Assembly: GCF_000276665.1 (NCBI RefSeq)
Contig: NW_004955476.1
Span: 9,772,069 to 9,836,068 of the forward strand
From: Chinchilla lanigera
Taxonomy: Eukaryota > Chordata > Mammalia > Rodentia > Chinchillidae
Direction of reading: 5' to 3'
Length of the DNA stretch: 64,000 nt
This document shows, in pieces, positions 48,721 to 61,164 of the stretch (the first letter of the stretch is position 1; every line of letters starts with the position of its first letter). Under the pieces are notes generated by a model. It searched no databases, was not told the DNA's origin, and worked only from the letters and a program-made list of their open reading frames with translations. The position numbers were made by a program, and so were the translations under genes.

Positions 48721-49281
48721 TTGACTGTGTACATAATAAAATTAGGAAATCAGTGGACAGATTTATCATCTCCAAGAAACTAGAGGTATTGTTTAAAGAG
48801 TAGTTTAACATTTTGTGTCAATACTTGAAATGCAGATGTCACAGAGAATAATCAATAAAAATTTAAGTAAATCAAAGAATACAACAGGCACTGGAAAATA
48901 TCTACACAAACATTACACTGCGTAAAGATTAGGTCACATCCCCCAAAATTTAGAAAATGTGAAAAAGCTTGCGGATATGTGTAAGGCTTTCTGCAAACCA
49001 TCCTGCAGCAAGGAGATCGTTTACACAGGACAAGGTTTATATTTTTTTATAAAGTAGGTAAACCTGCAATCTTTAATCTAAATCCCCTTAAATCATTTTG
49101 AAACCATTATTTTAGAATACGTGAATCAACTTAGACAATTATAACTAAAGCATTTATAATTCTTAGCTATGCTTTTAAAATATCAGTGAACTTACCATTT
49201 TTATACACAGGAAATTTATGATATCTTTTCCCCCTCCAAGTAGTTTACAATACCACCAGCCCTTAAGCAAACTAGATATAT

Positions 49282-49283
<2 letters not shown>

Positions 49284-49314
<31 letters not shown>
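49284..49314 (+). repeat. (CA)n microsatellite
   Basis: About 15 CA units between ATATGTA and TATATG. Confidence 0.95.
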
Positions 49315-49319
<5 letters not shown>

Positions 49320-49743
49320 GAGATTCATATTCAAAAAGTCTAAGTATCTGAAGAGGAAAAGTTCTCACTTAATGTCAAAAAACCGAAGTATTAAAGACTT
49401 GCTATGGGATTCTTGTGAAACTGAGCCCCTCAGGGTACTCGAAGTATGGCTTATTTGACAAATCTGCTGTGTCCACAACTTCTGAGGCACTTTCCACTTC
49501 CATGGCATTAGCCATTGCCTCATCTTTTCCATACCTGCACAATGTCTGACAGGCACTCAGTAATCAAGTGACATACTTCTGATTTTGTGTATAAAATACA
49601 GACATATATCAAGATATAAATATCAAGATATTATATCAAGATATAAATACAGATATATATCAAGATACCAGTGACAGAGGTATAAAAATATGATATGTAA
49701 CTGCAAGTACACAGCACATAAATCTTACTTGTTTACTTTAGGG

Positions 49744-49822
49744 CAGTGATGGTGAACCTTTCAGAGCTTTCAATGATGACAAACTGCCCACTAGCATGTG
49801 TGCCATGGGTTTCCCACCATTG
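49744..49822. mobile_element. 79-bp hAT-type MITE
   Basis: The ends CAGTGATGG and CCACCATTG are inverted repeats with two mismatches. The 8-bp flanks CTTTAGGG (49736-49743) and CTTTAAGG (49823-49830) are a near-perfect target duplication, the hAT hallmark. The interior is too short for a gene. Confidence 0.85.
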
Positions 49823-51239
49823 CTTTAAGGGATTTCTAGAAAACAATGAGGAATGCAAGAAAAAGTTCACCTATTTTCACGGTATTTTGTCACAACTGTA
49901 GAATACCTCAGAACTACTCTGCCACTGGCCCATGTCATTACCAAGGAACTGAAGGGTGACTAGTTCAAATTGCGGTATAAGGTAAGATTAACATACACAT
50001 CACATTTTGAAGACAATACAGAAACAGAGAAACAAAAATATTTTGTTAATTTTTATATTGATTACGTGTTGAAAATTTTTATACTGAGAAAATATTTTAG
50101 CAATATTTGTTAAAATATTTTGTTGATTTTTATATTAATTACACTCTTCCAGATGGTTAAATCAAATATGTGTGAATCACATCATACTTCAATATGACAG
50201 CACAGTTATAGTGGTCATACATTTCCAGTAATATGTTCCTCAGCAAAACAGAACTACACAGCTAGTAAAGCACTAACGCAGAGGATCATGATGGAAGAAC
50301 AGATATCCTAGTGTTACATCAAACAAACTTGCAGAGGAAGTGTGAGATTCTGTCACCTTAGCCTCTATTTTACATTTCTGGCTTGAGGGCATCGGTGTTA
50401 GGAAAGATCTCTCAAATCATTATCCCATGCCAAAAAAGAATGATGTATACAGTTACAAAGTGCTTGGGTCCAATTTTTAAACAAATTTCTTCTCGCATAC
50501 CTTCAAGGAAGGCTAGTGAAGTATGTGCACTGCCTCAAATTTTAAATATATTTAAGTAATAACTATACAGCTTTTAAGCATTTACCATGTTTCAAAATAT
50601 CAGCAAAACCAAAGGGATCAATTTTATAAATTATTAGTAAGGTGTTTTTCCATAACATTTCTTTATCATATCCTTCAATGGAATTTTTAAAAAGCCTTCA
50701 CTAAAAACTGCTTCATAGAAATAAGAAAAACTAAAAATAATTAAAATATATAACATATAACTAATTTAACCCAAGTTTTTTCATACATTGGAATATGATT
50801 TCAATATAAACCAAAGTACTTACTTAAGGCACTAATGGATTTAAAAGTGGCTTTTTCATAATTATAAAATATTTATCTAAATATGCTAAAACTACAGATG
50901 ATTTTGAGTATCAAGGAACAAGATGGACAAAATTTAAATCAATTCTTTATTACCAAGTAAGCTACTTTTTTCTAGCCTTTTAGTATTCTTTATTCCCTTT
51001 CTGGTTACAAGTACCACACATGGATATATACACACAAGCAAAACAAAACAATAACAATAACAAAAAAAAACTTTCTAGCCATCAATAGATGAGTGCAATG
51101 ATATTCAATCTAAGTTAATCTCCAGACATTCAAATTCATGAATAAAAATTCATCAGTTTTAAATACACTGAGCCTATTAAGCAAGAACAAAAGCATATGC
51201 ACAAAAGAGCTTTTAATATATTTCAAAGCCCACAAGAGC

Positions 51240-51560
51240 CATGGTCTCATTAAAATTATAAATTACACAAACATGGAATGAAGATTCCAACTGCAGTGCA
51301 GCTAAGCAGATTACAGAGAAGCCCGCGTTCCATATGATAACGCACCACGGCCCTCCCAGATGGGGGCTTGAAACAAAAAGGCCATCTCCTCAGCGAGGGA
51401 AAACCTCCTTGTGATCTCTGGTTTCTGTTCAGCAGATGACAGCCAAATAATATGTTGATTATTCTGTTTGTGCTGCTAAGCTTGTAAGATGGAATAAAAG
51501 CGATATGATCTATTGTGAACCCAATGCTAATGTGTTGCTCCACTCATAAATAATATACTG
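51240..51560. other. Unique block, possible conserved non-coding element
   Basis: Contains TCATTAAAATTATAAATTA, CATATGATAACG, AATAATATGTTGATTATTC and similar homeodomain and E-box-like sites, with GC-richer islands between. No repeat recognised. Confidence 0.3.
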
Positions 51561-52779
51561 GATTTATTTTGAAACTATCTTTTATCTGGAGCTCAGTTTT
51601 TAAATGCATGAATTAAAATAAAAGCCAGGATAAAAATAATAGTTAATTTGATGCTTCAAACTAAAAAATGTAGTTGACAAGTGAAAAATATCCAAACGCT
51701 TAGTGAGAAGTCAAGTATAATCACCTTTTTAAATTTCAACACTGTGATCAGAAACAAAATACATTTTAAAATAGGCAATTACTCTCATTACAAAATATAA
51801 ATATAAAATTAAGTAATGCAAGCATCATGAAGTTAATAATATACATTATTGACAAGACAAAAATTAAAACAGGGTATGCAAAAGCACATTCCTATAATAT
51901 ATATAATAGTATATAATCAGAACATAAAATGAAAATATTTCTCAGCAAGAACAAGTATAGATGATGCCCTTGTAAATGTTCATAACTTGTATACAAGATC
52001 AAAAGAAATTCTATTGAAATTAATTAAAAAGCTTATCAAAACATTTAAAATGTAATAGTCAGGATTCTATACTGCATTGGTGAAAAAAGTTAAAACAATT
52101 TTCCCTCAGTTAAGTAAATGTATATTTAATACCTTAATCTTTAATAGACTAAACAATACCAAAATGAGGTAACTATAACTGTGTCTGAGAATATGTCGCC
52201 AAAAATTTTATATCACAAATAAACATATTTATGAATATGAGTATTATTACAAACACTGAAAACTATACCTCTGCTCCAGCCAGGCAATCCTCTGAGTGAT
52301 CTAGTACACTCTCCTAGCACAGTACACAGAACACACATTACCCTGCAGACGCACATAAAGTCAACATGGATAGAGACCACTGCATTGAGAAAGTGTATGG
52401 CAGAAAATACCTAAGCATGCTCAGTAGCCTAAAACAACCTCCTTTTTCTCTGTGTCCATATAGGGCTTTGAGTCTAAACAAACAGCAAAATTGTTTAAAA
52501 AGAAAATACAATCTAAACTGATAAGTCTAAAAGGTAAAACAAAGATACTTTTGTGGAAAACTTAGAACATAAAGCATTTTGGAGTAGACAAGTATGTCTT
52601 AAACATGACATAAAATACACTTTACATACGTAACAAACTAGACTACACTGATGTCATGAATTTCTCCTCATCAGACAGTATTAAGAGAGTGAAAAAGTAA
52701 ATCTAGGAATGAAGGAAATCATAGGAATACCTGCAGTTAAAGATTCAAATTCTGAATATACTTCTTCAAGAACTACAAA

Positions 52780-53050
52780 TCAAAGAAAAAGTTTAACAGA
52801 AAAGTGGGCAAAAGTAATGAACAGGCACTTCACAAAAGACAATACCCTAACACCCGATTTACGCATAAAAAAGTGCAACTTTACTGATTAAAGCTGGACA
52901 TACACACATTTATGATCAAGTAATTTTACTGCTAGATATATTGCCAAAGAAATATAGATACGTGTGTATGCATGTGTATATATACATAGCATGTGGTCAA
53001 TACATATGGTAAAATGTTTACATAGAAACACTTATTACAGTAAAAGACAT
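52780..53050 (+). mobile_element. L1 3' ORF2 fragment
   Basis: AAAAGTGGGCAAAAGTAATG, AACAGGCACTTCACAAAAGA and AATTTTACTGCTAGATATAT follow the order of the L1 ORF2 C-terminus. Confidence 0.7.
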
Positions 53051-53062
53051 AACTAATCACCC

Positions 53063-53575
53063 TCAAATTACTCCCCCTTGCTTTAAACACACCTGTCCCG
53101 TCCCCTTTGCCGCTTTCTTCATATGTATACACGCTAACCGACTGTGCCACTGGAACTCGTTTGTTACTTTCTGGGACACTTCTGGAGTCCTCCTTCCTGA
53201 GGGTCTCTTTAAAGTGTGATCAAAAGTACAGGGAATGGTGCTGCTGTGCACCATCCAAAGGAAAGGCAGGCTCGTAAATACATTCCGGCGTGTCCCCATC
53301 CTTCTAGTCACTGGATCTGACACTGCGGCTTCTGGCTCCTCCTCAAAGTCTGAATTAAAAGTTACATGTTTTAAATCAATTCCGGCTATCAGAGCAGCCA
53401 TGACAGTGCAACTAAAGACACTGAGAAAAGAGGACTCCAGAGCTGCTGCAGAAAGTTGTAAGAATGATGGGGTAAGTGTGTTTGAAACAAGGGAGATAAT
53501 TTTGAGAGGGACTCCTACCTCTTTTACTATAATAATTTTTAAAATGTAAACATTCAGTATATACTTTTCAACCAA
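53063..53575 (-). other. Unexplained open frame block between L1 pieces
   Basis: From an ATG at 53401 (context GTCATGG), 112 codons run to a stop at 53063-53065, and the frame is open upstream to 53575. The part EEEPEAAVSDPVTRR looks protein-like, but I recognise no domain. L1 3' sequence lies on both sides. It could be a retrocopy fragment or chance. Confidence 0.25.
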
Positions 53576-53639
53576 TTTGCATACATAAAAAGATATACAC
53601 TAGAATGTTCAAGTTGTAACGTATTTGCTAAGTGGAGTG

Positions 53640-53930
53640 AGGCAATGAGCATAAATGCCTGCCTGCAACCTTCTGGATGACTCAAGACATAATGCTGAGC
53701 AAAAGGAATCTGAAACGAAAACTATACTGTATAACTCTACATCTGAAGTACACGAACAAACAAGCTACTCTCTGCTGTATAAAGTCAAGGTAGTGTCACC
53801 ATCCTGCAAAGGAAGGGGAAGCAGAAGGCATAGCAAGGTGTCGCTGGACTCGCACTTGCTCTGTGTCTGGGTGCTGTTTGCTAAGGTGTTACCTGGTTTG
53901 CGCGAATTTTACTAAGCCACCCACTTATCT
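53640..53930 (+). mobile_element. L1 3' end fragment
   Basis: CAAGACATAATGCTGAGCAA and CTATACTGTATAACTCTACA resemble L1 3' ORF2/UTR text. It continues the fragment at 52780-53050. Confidence 0.5.
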
Positions 53931-56900
53931 GTATTTCTCACTGTAAACAGCTTCCTTTTAAAGAGGCAGTGTTACACACGAATACACAAGTATGAAATGG
54001 CAGTCAAAAACCTGTGTCATCAGAAATTTAGGAGCAAGTGACATTTACACAGTCTAACCGAAAACACTGTGGGTTTTTATAATGTTGGCTTGAACAATCA
54101 AATTTTCAAATGCAGAGCTGAGGTAAGTTCTGGGCTCATATAAATGGAGGAACAACAGTCATTTGTTGTATTATCGCCCCCAGAGCCCCAGTATTCTCAG
54201 ATGTATCTAGGCCTTTGCTAGGAGTGAGTGTTACTGCTGTTACAACAGCTTTTAAAACACTCAGGACCAAAACTGTGCCCTGATATGGAAAACTAACATT
54301 GCACAAAGCAGTGTAAAGAATACTGTGTGTATTTGCCATTTCCCCCCTTGCCCTCAAATTTCATAAGTGTTTGCTAAACACGAAAGAGTCTGAAAGTTTT
54401 TGTTTGGCTTTTTCAGTAAAGTTAAGGGAAATATAATTTACTCTTTAATATCAGTCTAACACAAATTAAGTGGCACTTCATAATAACCTGAAAATAAACT
54501 ATGCACCTCATACTACACACTTAAAATCCTTTCTCTTATTTCTATGCTGGAATTAGTACACAATTTATGCTTTTCTGATATTAAGAAGATGCTTTAAGCT
54601 AAGAAAGATCATCCAAAGGCTACAGAGCTGTGTAACCATTACTTATCACCTCTTTACTATCTGCCAGGTTCTGCGGCCAAAGGCACAAAACAACAACGCC
54701 TCAGGTTTACAGTAAATGTAACAGGGTTCCCTTTCCTTCACTCTCATTTGATTTGTAAACAAAACTAGTTTTAAGACCAACATCTGACCCCCTTCAGAAA
54801 TAAATATGTATCTCAAAGATACATAGTACGAGCCACGCTCCTCCCCGTCCTCAAAACAGGACTGAGATCTTGCATGCTCTTCCACGCTTTTCCTGTGCAA
54901 CTACAAATCAATATGAACACATGTTTTAACTCCTCCTTTACACAAAGTATTTTACTATATGCTCCATTTTGAACTCTGAGTTTTTAAAAAATAACAACCT
55001 CTGAGGGAAAATTTTCCAAATCTATATCTCGAGAAGATGCCCATAGTCTGCTTCGTTAACAGCTATAGAGTATTTCATGGAGCAGCTCCGTCACAGCTCA
55101 CGGCAGTACCTCACTGACCCAGACGCTAGGGACATTTCCAGCCTCCTGCCAGCATGAACAGAGCGACGTCGTATGTGAGTGTGTAACCGCACAAGTACGC
55201 CTGTCAGCAGGTCCCAGAACTCACAGTGGGACAAAGGTCTGCGCATTGGTTGTTTTCTAGAAGCTGCCATTTCCCTTCCGCGCAGCTGTGTCTTTAGACA
55301 CTTCCACCACGGCCACCTGTGCTCCCGCCTGGACAGAACGACCCCCTTTGCTGAGTCTGTTCTCACGGCGCTGTCAGAGATTAACTCACTGGAATGAAGC
55401 ACACGCAGGCCTTGTTAACTCTTTCCCGAACACATCTGTAACATTTGTTGGTTTAGTAAGTTTAAAAGCACATGAAGTTTCAAATCTAACTCTTCCCAAC
55501 ACAGTACTGATGCTACTGCTGGGACCGCAAGTTTGTCTTCCCAATAGCTCTTGTGGCCTAAAAACAAACATACTCCCTATTCTAGGTTTTTCTGAAATTT
55601 CGCATTCAATAGTTTATAATTAGATATGCAATCAAAAGAACCTTTCACTTTCAAGTGTCTTCCTGAAAAATTGACGTTTGCATAAAAATAAATCGACGTT
55701 ACTTCTGTATTTCCCTTCAAAGCTGTGCTTTCAAATGTGCTTTTAATTTTTATGGCTCCTGTTTTCACTAGGCAGTGTCACCTAAAACATTTTCATTTCC
55801 ATTCTCGCCCTGTCAGTAATTAGAAAATGGACACAGAAGTCTGTGGGACTTCCTATTTGCCAAAATCCTTAAGTGTATCCAGTTTCAGTTTGATAAAAAC
55901 TAAATGTGTAAGTAAACACATAAATGATCATTTTTATTCCTCAACTAAGGACAACAGTACCTACATAATCTCTTGCATTTCAGTAATTCAGAAATCAATT
56001 ATGAGGCCATCTCAGTACTCTGGAATAAAGTGAACAGACTAGCCACTGTCCAAAATACATTTTAAAAAACTGCTACATATTCTGTGCTCCCAGTCAATAG
56101 AAAGGACAAAAACCTTTCTTAAATTCTCACAAGGCAGGAGAATACACTGACAACACACCGACAACAAAAGGCAGGAACTACCAAAGAAAGGTAAGGCAAA
56201 ACAAAGCAAAAACACATCACAGGGAGCACCTTATGTAAAAGCGTCTCGGTTTAGGACAATTTAGAAGAAAACAGTCTGACAGGAGATAATGGCTCCTGAC
56301 AAAAATCACTTTATTTTAATTCTGTCAAATGACTGATGCTCACCATGACAACATTAAGCCATTAAAAAAATTTAAAAAACAAACCCTGAAATGTATTCAA
56401 TTTGAAAAAACGGAAGTGTGAATTTTATATTTTAGAAAAATATTCATATAAAACAAATTAGCCACATAGGACTCAATTACCCAGAAAAATAACAGAGGAG
56501 GAAGGCACCATGTAACACTCCAGCCAATGAGGAAATACACAAAGTAAAATTTCTCATTTAAAACTGACATATACTAATGCAGCTGCTTTGGAAGATGAGC
56601 CGGGATGCAGTGCACTAACACTCCGGGGTTTGAAGACACAACTCCTTGTGCTACCCAGTTCTTGCTTAACAGCCAGGAGAGTATCTGGTAATTTTTGAAA
56701 GCTGTTCAGGCAGACTGGCAGTGGAATGACTGGAGCACTCAGGAAAACATCCTGCCTTCTCTCTATTTCCTCCGAGTCGGGACTGCCATGTGCACAGCCT
56801 GGGCTGCTTCTGGCTCTAACTTGCTGTCCTCCATCAAGCCACTCCACCTCGTTAGCCTCCAGCACAGTCGTAGTGAAGCGAAGGGCTTGTAGGAAGTGCA

Positions 56901-57230
56901 ACATGCTAGTGAGCAGAACAATGCGCTAATTACTTTATTAGGTCCTCTGCCTAAATCTGTACTACTTCTCCATCTATCTATACGTAGTCTAAATTACCTT
57001 GGGCTATCTATTACCGTATATCTAAAGACTACAGTACTAAAAGAAATTACAATCACTTCAGAATCTTTTCCAACATTCAATATTAGGTACTGTCAAGATA
57101 CTGTGCAACCAATTGATTATGTAGTCATTTAATTTAAAATACCACTGTATCCAACTATCTTCTATTAAATATTTTCCAACCTGAAATAAATAACTTGTCA
57201 CTCGACATTTGAAAAAATGGTCTATAACCA
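53931..57230. other. Unique AT-rich intronic stretch
   Basis: No gene or repeat recognised. A GC-richer patch lies at 55060-55400. Open frames up to 116 codons have no visible domains. Confidence 0.4.
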
Positions 57231-57239
57231 GGTTATTTT

Positions 57240-57620
57240 TTAAAGAACGGTCATAGCAGCACCATTTACAATGGCCAAACAGCAGACACAGCCCAGTTAC
57301 CCATCAACTGTAGAATGCCCATGTGACTACACAGAAGACACTGTGAAATGGAGTCCTGAAAATACGTAACATTCCATAATGAGGAACAAGAGGCAAGATG
57401 TAAACCTACTGCTTAGGACACAGATGAAAGCGATAAAATTACATAAATTATTACCACAGAAGGCTGAATAGTGGCTACACTAAAGAAAAGGGAGACGAGG
57501 TCAAGAACTCTTGAAACGCCCAAGATACTCTGTTTACCATATGATTATAATTACTCATTATATTCCATATTTCTATAATGTTATACTTTACAGTAAGTAC
57601 ATTTTCTGAAACAATATTTG
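57240..57620 (+). mobile_element. L1 3' end fragment
   Basis: GCAGCACCATTTACAATGGC and CAGTTACCCATCAACTGTAG match the order of the L1 ORF2 C-terminus; the L1 3' UTR-like text (GGCTGAATAGTGGCTACACT) follows. Confidence 0.7.
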
Positions 57621-57767
57621 TATGTTCTCATCCAGCTGGCAGGAAGTTCTTCTCTTTTTGCTAATAACAATTTTAGTTTTTGCTATATATTTCAATTTTT
57701 ATTGTAATATTTTAATAACAAAGAAATGTTACTATGATTAATTCTCCAAATCATAATTTTCATGTGA

Positions 57768-57965
57768 TTGGGTATGGTGGTACACAATTAATCTCAGCTA
57801 TTCACGAAGCTAACAGGTGTATTAAGAGTCAGAGGCCAGTTTGGGCAACTTGGTGAGGCCTTGTCTCAAAATTAAATGGAAAAAAAAGGGGGGGAGCGGT
57901 AGAACATTTACCTAGCACGCACGAATCTCTAGGTTCCATTTCTAGGACTGCAAAAGCAAAAGGAA
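57768..57965 (+). mobile_element. B1-ID composite SINE
   Basis: GGGTATGGTGGTACACAATT left half, and GAGCGGTAGAACATTTACCT ID half, both diverged. Confidence 0.7.
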
Positions 57966-58374
57966 AGAAGTCACCAGCACCACCACCACCAAAACCAGAC
58001 CTTTAAAGGTTACATGATCAATTATATTGCTTAATCTGTGCTTATGTGATCAGTGTTATTTCTCCAGTTTTATCTTTTCAAAAAAAATGTATACTTATGT
58101 ATAATAAATTCCAGTAATAATGTTTTGCAGTCTGCTATTTTAGCCTGTAGGTAGGAAGAAGCGTATTTTTATCTCTTACGCTTTAAAAAATAACTTTGGC
58201 AGCATTTGTATATGAGCAAATATAATCTGAGAGACCATGACAGGCCAGTCACTGCACACTGAAGCCCAGTGCAGTGTCACTCTGGACCAAAGTATGGTTC
58301 ACTGTGTTCTAGAAGACATGATAACTAGATTATGGGGTGGATATACAAAACAAGTTACATTTAAAGTCCACTGT

Positions 58375-58480
58375 ACGGAGGCTGAGGCAGGAGGATCGTT
58401 ACAAGTTCAAGACCGGCCTGGACTACAAAGTGAGCTCAAGGCCAGCCTGAATTGCATAGTGAGACCCTTCCTCAAAAAGT
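58375..58480 (+). mobile_element. B1 SINE, 5' truncated
   Basis: GGAGGCTGAGGCAGGAGG, then the two CAAGACCGGCCTGG / CAAGGCCAGCCTGA units, then an A-run. Confidence 0.88.
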
Positions 58481-58735
58481 CATATGAAGTCCAATGTATA
58501 AAATGTAATATGGGTCAATGCATGAAAACAGATGCAACATGACCTAATTTAAATTACTGTGAAGCAGTTTGAAATATTTCCTTTGGAAAGAGAGAGCCAT
58601 AGGGAGTTGAAATTAGTACAAAAATGCCATCACAGTAATAGTGAACTGAGTCCATTACCAAAAACTACACAGAATGAAGGAATCCTAAAAGGCTTACCAC
58701 CTATAAGTTACTTCAATGTATGTCTGCTACACTTT

Positions 58736-58835
58736 TTGTTTTTTTTTTGGGTTTTTTTGGTGCGGGGGTGGTAAGGATCTTGGGGCTTTGTGCATGCTAG
58801 GCATGTGCTCTACCACTGAGTTACATCCCAGCCCC
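58736..58835 (-). mobile_element. ID-like SINE
   Basis: T-rich run, GCATGCTAGGCATGTGCTCT, CACTGAGTTACATCCCAGCC. Confidence 0.75.
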
Positions 58836-59167
58836 AGACCATAACTTTTTCACATGCCACCAAGTAGGAAGAGATGATGAGATTTGGAACAACACTATCA
58901 CCACTCTCAGCGGGCTCTACTCTATCAACACGATGGCACTGGTACAGCACTATTACCTTAACAGGGTTTCTTCTGCTATATACTGTTTTCTTATCAATGC
59001 AGCCAAAGATTCCTCCCTTTAGTGGGTCCAGCCAACCAGTTCTTTGCTCATCTACTGTCAATCTTAGAAAATTACATTGTGTCCAGCAGGGAGCAGCATT
59101 ACAACAGCCTTGAGACCTAACTTGAACATGAAGCTGACAGAAGAAAAAGGACAAAAAACCCACTTAC

Positions 59168-59282
59168 CCTAGGTCTCTCTGCTCCACAACACATTCAAGT
59201 TTTAGGATGGTTGCAGGACTTCCAGAAAAAAAATCTAAAGCATGTCTCAAAGCACACGTGGGTAATCCATGGCTTCAGGACC
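59168..59282 (-). other. Candidate non-coding 5' UTR exon of IMMP1L
   Basis: On the - strand a pyrimidine-rich tract ends TTTCCTGCTTTAG at 59283, then come 115 bases, then AGG|GTAAGTG with GT at 59167-59166. Both sites score well by eye against the consensus. It lies upstream of the IMMP1L first coding exon on the same strand. It contains GCCATGG at about 59271, opening a 7-codon upstream frame (MDYPRVL, then stop). No transcript evidence is available here, so the exon is inferred. Confidence 0.45.
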
Positions 59283-59389
59283 CTAAAGCAGGAAATCAAA
59301 ATGGTATCAGGTAAAGACTTCTCTGGTCCAAGTTGAGCTGAATTAATATATACTGTGAGTGAATGTTTCTCCGTTAACTGCTAAGATAA

Positions 59390-60132
59390 ATGTTCCTCCT
59401 AGTGGGTCAACAGGATTCTGAACTTGCACATTCAATGACACTGGATCAAAATGAAAAAGAAAAAAAACCTATGAATTTTAAAGTCCTTTATCCCCCACAG
59501 AATTTATGTAGACGAAAGAAAATGGCTGATATAACAGATACTAAGATCTCAATCTACCTAGAAAGAACTGTGGTCAAAGAATTAAAGAAGCTGATAAATC
59601 AACCATACACACTTCTGAAATATATCAGTCTCTTGTAGACGACAAATTTTCAAGCAATAAAGAGGGTATATTCACTTCTACGTCAGCATGAATATCAGGT
59701 TGCTTTTAAGAATGAAAAGGCAACAAAGAAGTAGTTTATACTGCTGGTGCACAAGAATGATTGTTTACAAAATATGAAGACTGCACATGATACTGTAGAA
59801 AAAGCTCATGAATTGTTATAAGACAAAAGCAAAACATTATTTTTATACTGACTGGAATATCAAAACCTGCCTCATATTCAACTACAACTGTACATGACTT
59901 CTTATGACTACCAAAAAAAGTTTCACCTCCATTTGTTTAAAATATTAAGCAGCTTGCTTTGTGTGTTTACATGTGACATTTCAGTGTCCACATCAAAAAC
60001 CAAATTTCTGCTTTTAAAAGGTAACATGAATGTTCACCTTTACATATATACATAACTGGATAGGTCTTATTAACATATTAGTATATATGACAATGTATTA
60101 TATAAATATTTACGTGAAATTTAATGAATAAA
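59390..60132 (+). pseudogene. Possible decayed retrocopy, origin unknown
   Basis: An open frame of 82 codons at 59390-59638 is followed by several short same-strand pieces that look protein-like (FQAIKRVYSLLRQHEYQ at about 59650, KTAHDTVEKAHELL at about 59780), broken by stops. It ends near AATAAA at 60127-60132. There is no poly(A) tail, no introns are visible and the parent gene is not recognised. Confidence 0.3.
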
Positions 60133-60637
60133 ACGTAAGAGGATTCCCACAGTTTTCTTCTAGCAGTGACACAAGCAGCTTGACTTGAGTGGACACGTCG
60201 AGGCTACAATGACTGCAGTGACTGTCACCAATCTGACTGAGGCGGAAGGGCAACGTGACACTTTCATCTCCCTTCAACAGGAAGCTCTCCAGCGCACTCT
60301 TTCTCAGGGTTTTTCTCCCCAGGCTCTTCCTCCAAGCCTGTCTCTGCTCCGAGCTTCGTACGTGTCACTCTTCTGACATTTCTTTCTTCTTACCAATCTG
60401 ATTTTGTCTCACTGGTAATGCATTTCTGTATCAACTCCAATATTTGTTTTAGACATATTTCTCCCTTTTAATCCTACTACTTTTCCCCCTTTCATGTTAG
60501 GATTTTTACTTAAAAGTGAGTTTTCTCTCTGTAACAACCCACTTAAATATATTCTTTCATCTGTTTACCTGGCTGAAAGACTCAACTAAATACATTTCAT
60601 ATTGCTCCTATTCATACAAATACTTTCTGAGTTATTT

Positions 60638-60736
60638 TTTTTTTTTTTTTGGTTTTCCTCCGGTACCGGGAACCGAACTCACGACCTTGCACTTGCCAGG
60701 CAGGTGCTTTTGCCGCTGAGCTAAATCCCCAGCCCC
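60638..60736 (-). mobile_element. ID SINE
   Basis: Complete reverse ID. Perfect 15-bp direct repeat CTTTCTGAGTTATTT at 60623-60637 and 60737-60751. Confidence 0.96.
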
Positions 60737-61164
60737 CTTTCTGAGTTATTTAAATATTTGAACATCTAATGAAACATTTTAGAGTTGATCTTGAGACACT
60801 CAAAAAACTCATTTGACTCATTCTAATGAAACTGGAGACAACTTCTATTAATAAAGAGGTGATTTAAGATATTACTATGTTGATGTGAAAAAATGCTGAG
60901 AAACAAACTTCAAGTCAACAAAATTTTAGAGATGTTTATTCACATGTGTACAGTACATACTCGTGAACAGAATATCCCCAATGCTCCCTACTTCTAACAT
61001 ATGTTATCAAGTCTGAGAAGAAAAGTGGTTTCTCAACTTAGCCTGCTCTAATATAAATATTAATACTAAGTGTATTACTACCTTGTAAAACAATCTCATA
61101 AAAATTATAGCTTCCAAAAATTTTCTATTTATAGAGTATACAACATATTTAATTACCTAAAAAT

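Larger units (their letters stand above)
35124..59167 (-). other. Probable IMMP1L intron 1 (AT-rich, repeat-bearing)
   Basis: No coding exon of any recognised gene was found. It contains SINEs, MIR, L1 fragments, a solo LTR, a hAT MITE, microsatellites and several unique blocks that look constrained. The intron assignment depends on the candidate exon at 59168-59282 or on an exon beyond the window. Confidence 0.6.

Noticed and set aside
58810..59163. 117-codon - strand frame next to the candidate UTR exon
   Set aside because: It opens at a GTG immediately inside the presumed intron and runs into an ID SINE, so it has no credible start or domain.
60638..60736. tRNA-like sequences (GCTCAG, GGTTCGA-type boxes)
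   Set aside because: These are ID SINE heads with A-tails and target duplications, not functional tRNA genes. The same holds for the other ID copies.
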